Of a stretch of DNA of 64,000 nucleotides, positions 62,682 through 64,000 are shown one piece after another. Where the stretch lies: positions 133,356-197,355 of the forward strand of contig VWZX01005693.1 in assembly GCA_013399015.1 (NCBI GenBank). Direction: 5' to 3'. The position numbers and the translations under genes are program-made. Each line of letters begins with the position of its first letter. Positions within the stretch are counted from its first letter, which is position 1. The DNA comes from Galbula dea. Its lineage: Eukaryota; Chordata; Aves; Piciformes; Galbulidae. Under the pieces are notes generated by a model that searched no databases, was not told the origin of the DNA, and saw nothing but the letters and a program-made list of their open reading frames with translations.

Positions 62682-64000
62682 AAGTGCTAAAGAGTGCAGG
62701 ATACTTCCCCAAGGAGTATGGAATGGGTGGAGCTGCTGTGAATAGTGCTGAAATAGGTTGGAAGTTAAAGGAAAGCTAGCAGACCTTTCTGTTGATACTG
62801 GAAGCAGCTTTTGTCTGACTGCTTCATCTTCTGCCTCATCCATATTCTATTTTATCTGTTTGAAATGGGGAATGAAGATTTTTTCCAAAGGCACCTACCA
62901 ACTTCAGTTCATCTCTTGTTTCCAAGTCTCATAGACAATTAGGAACTTCAATGCTGTGGAGCATTAGAGCATGTGGAGCATCTAGACAACAGATTCCTTC
63001 TGAGGATGGGACTTGTGGTCCTCAAGCATATTCACCATGAAGCACGATGTTAAAAAATAGCAGCAGTAATTCCAGATGATCTGATATGAGGTCATGTGAA
63101 AATCTAGAGCTGTTAGTTTAGGACACTGTCTAGCTCAGGCAGGCTAGCTGCATTAACCTCAGCACTACACTGACACATTTGTAGTGCTCCCAGTTTGGGG
63201 ATTAACTGATTTATGGTCAGTGTGACAGTGGTTGCAGTGAGCAACATTCACATAACTGCAGGGTATGTCTAAAACAGTTTCCCTTACTCTTTTCTCATAG
63301 TCTTAGATGCCATGTAAGAGCTGGACATTGACAAGCCAGGATTCAGTAAGCTGGACACCTTCACAGCAGTCACATGGGCATGCAGAAGAAAATACAGGCT
63401 TTTATATTTGAAGATAGCAGCCTATCTCAACCTTTATGTCAAAACATCAAGACTTGGAATTTTATACAAGTGAGATCTTGTTCAAAAAATCAGCTTGTCC
63501 TTTTCAGATGGACACTGGAGGCTTTGTACAGCTGTAATTCAGACTGAAAAAAGAACGTGGCTCTCTGTTAGAGGCAAATAGGTAGGAAAAGGTACAAGTG
63601 GCTGTATTCACAAAAGCATTTAGGTACCTGTAACTGAAATTGGCAGCATCCACCTTGGTAGCTGTCAGAAAGAAAAAAGTAGAATATATGTTACAGATGT
63701 GTACCATAGGCATGGAACTGAAAGATCTAATGTCTTCACTCACAACAGTACAAATTTACTGTTTTATGTTCTTAACATTCAGAAAACTTCTGGCAACACT
63801 GGTGTTCCTGGCTAATGTTTAACAAGAATAGAAGCTGCGTTTGCTGTGGGAGGTAGAATACAGAGTAAAGATCACTGCCTCCCTCCTAAAATTAAAAGTG
63901 AAGTGCAAGACAAAATAGATTATTTGTGGTGAGAATCAATTTTAAACCAAATTTTGCAATGATAGAATGCAAATAAAGGTCAGGAGAAGCCAAAATCTCT
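62682..64000. other. unique non-coding sequence
   Basis: AT-rich with no recognised gene or repeat up to the window end. Confidence 0.55.

Noticed and set aside
1..64000. CRISPR arrays, operons, prokaryotic mobile elements, tRNA or rRNA genes
   Set aside because: No regularly spaced repeats, ribosome-binding-site gene chains, tRNA box sequences or rRNA segments were seen. The repeat content is avian.

Overview
The window looks like vertebrate, specifically avian, nuclear DNA. The main evidence is a set of CR1 LINE fragments. Most are truncated at the 5' end, and most end in tandem copies of an ATTCTRTG-like octamer, which is the 3' end typical of bird CR1. There are also avian-type endogenous-retrovirus LTRs, scattered AT-rich unique sequence, very low CpG, and no prokaryotic gene organisation. 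I cannot name the species.

I found no functional protein-coding gene, tRNA, rRNA or other RNA gene that I can support. Nearly all of the longer open reading frames fall inside CR1 or LTR sequence or look like chance. The window is best read as intergenic desert or the inside of a long intron. A possible poly(A) site at the extreme left (about 37-42) could mark the end of a gene lying upstream.

Layout: 1-7.7 kb unique AT-rich sequence; 7.74-8.42 kb CR1 (minus); 8.4-10.9 kb unique; 10.92-11.87 kb CR1 (plus) with a reverse-transcriptase active-site remnant; 11.9-18.4 kb unique with one CpG-richer patch near 16.0-16.3 kb; 18.43-19.80 kb CR1 (plus) interrupted by a 20-N assembly gap; 19.8-23.4 kb unique; 23.46-23.68 kb old CR1 (minus); 24.28-25.87 kb an old CR1 (plus) with a younger CR1 inserted in it; 25.9-31.1 kb unique; 31.12-31.68 kb a candidate solo LTR (plus); 33.26-33.72 kb CR1 (plus); 36.24-37.00 kb a complete solo LTR (minus) with a target-site duplication; 39.85-41.20 kb ancient CR1/L3-like remnants (minus), followed at once by a decayed LTR (41.35-41.73 kb, minus); two tiny CR1 3' stubs in opposite orientation at 47.64 and 49.10 kb; 49.2-62.1 kb unique; 62.16-62.68 kb CR1 (plus); unique sequence to the end.

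The retrotransposons fall into at least three age layers. The oldest are the CR1/L3-like and possible MIR remnants. Next come diverged CR1 copies (23.5, 24.3/25.6 and 33.3 kb). The youngest are two CR1 groups. Group A is the 10.9 and 62.2 kb copies. Group B is the 18.4, 24.8, 47.6 and 49.1 kb copies, whose shared 3' ends are nearly identical. I did not find a new biological system. The most informative items are the nested CR1 insertion with loss of target sequence, the collapsed assembly gap, and the LTRs with their boundary signatures.
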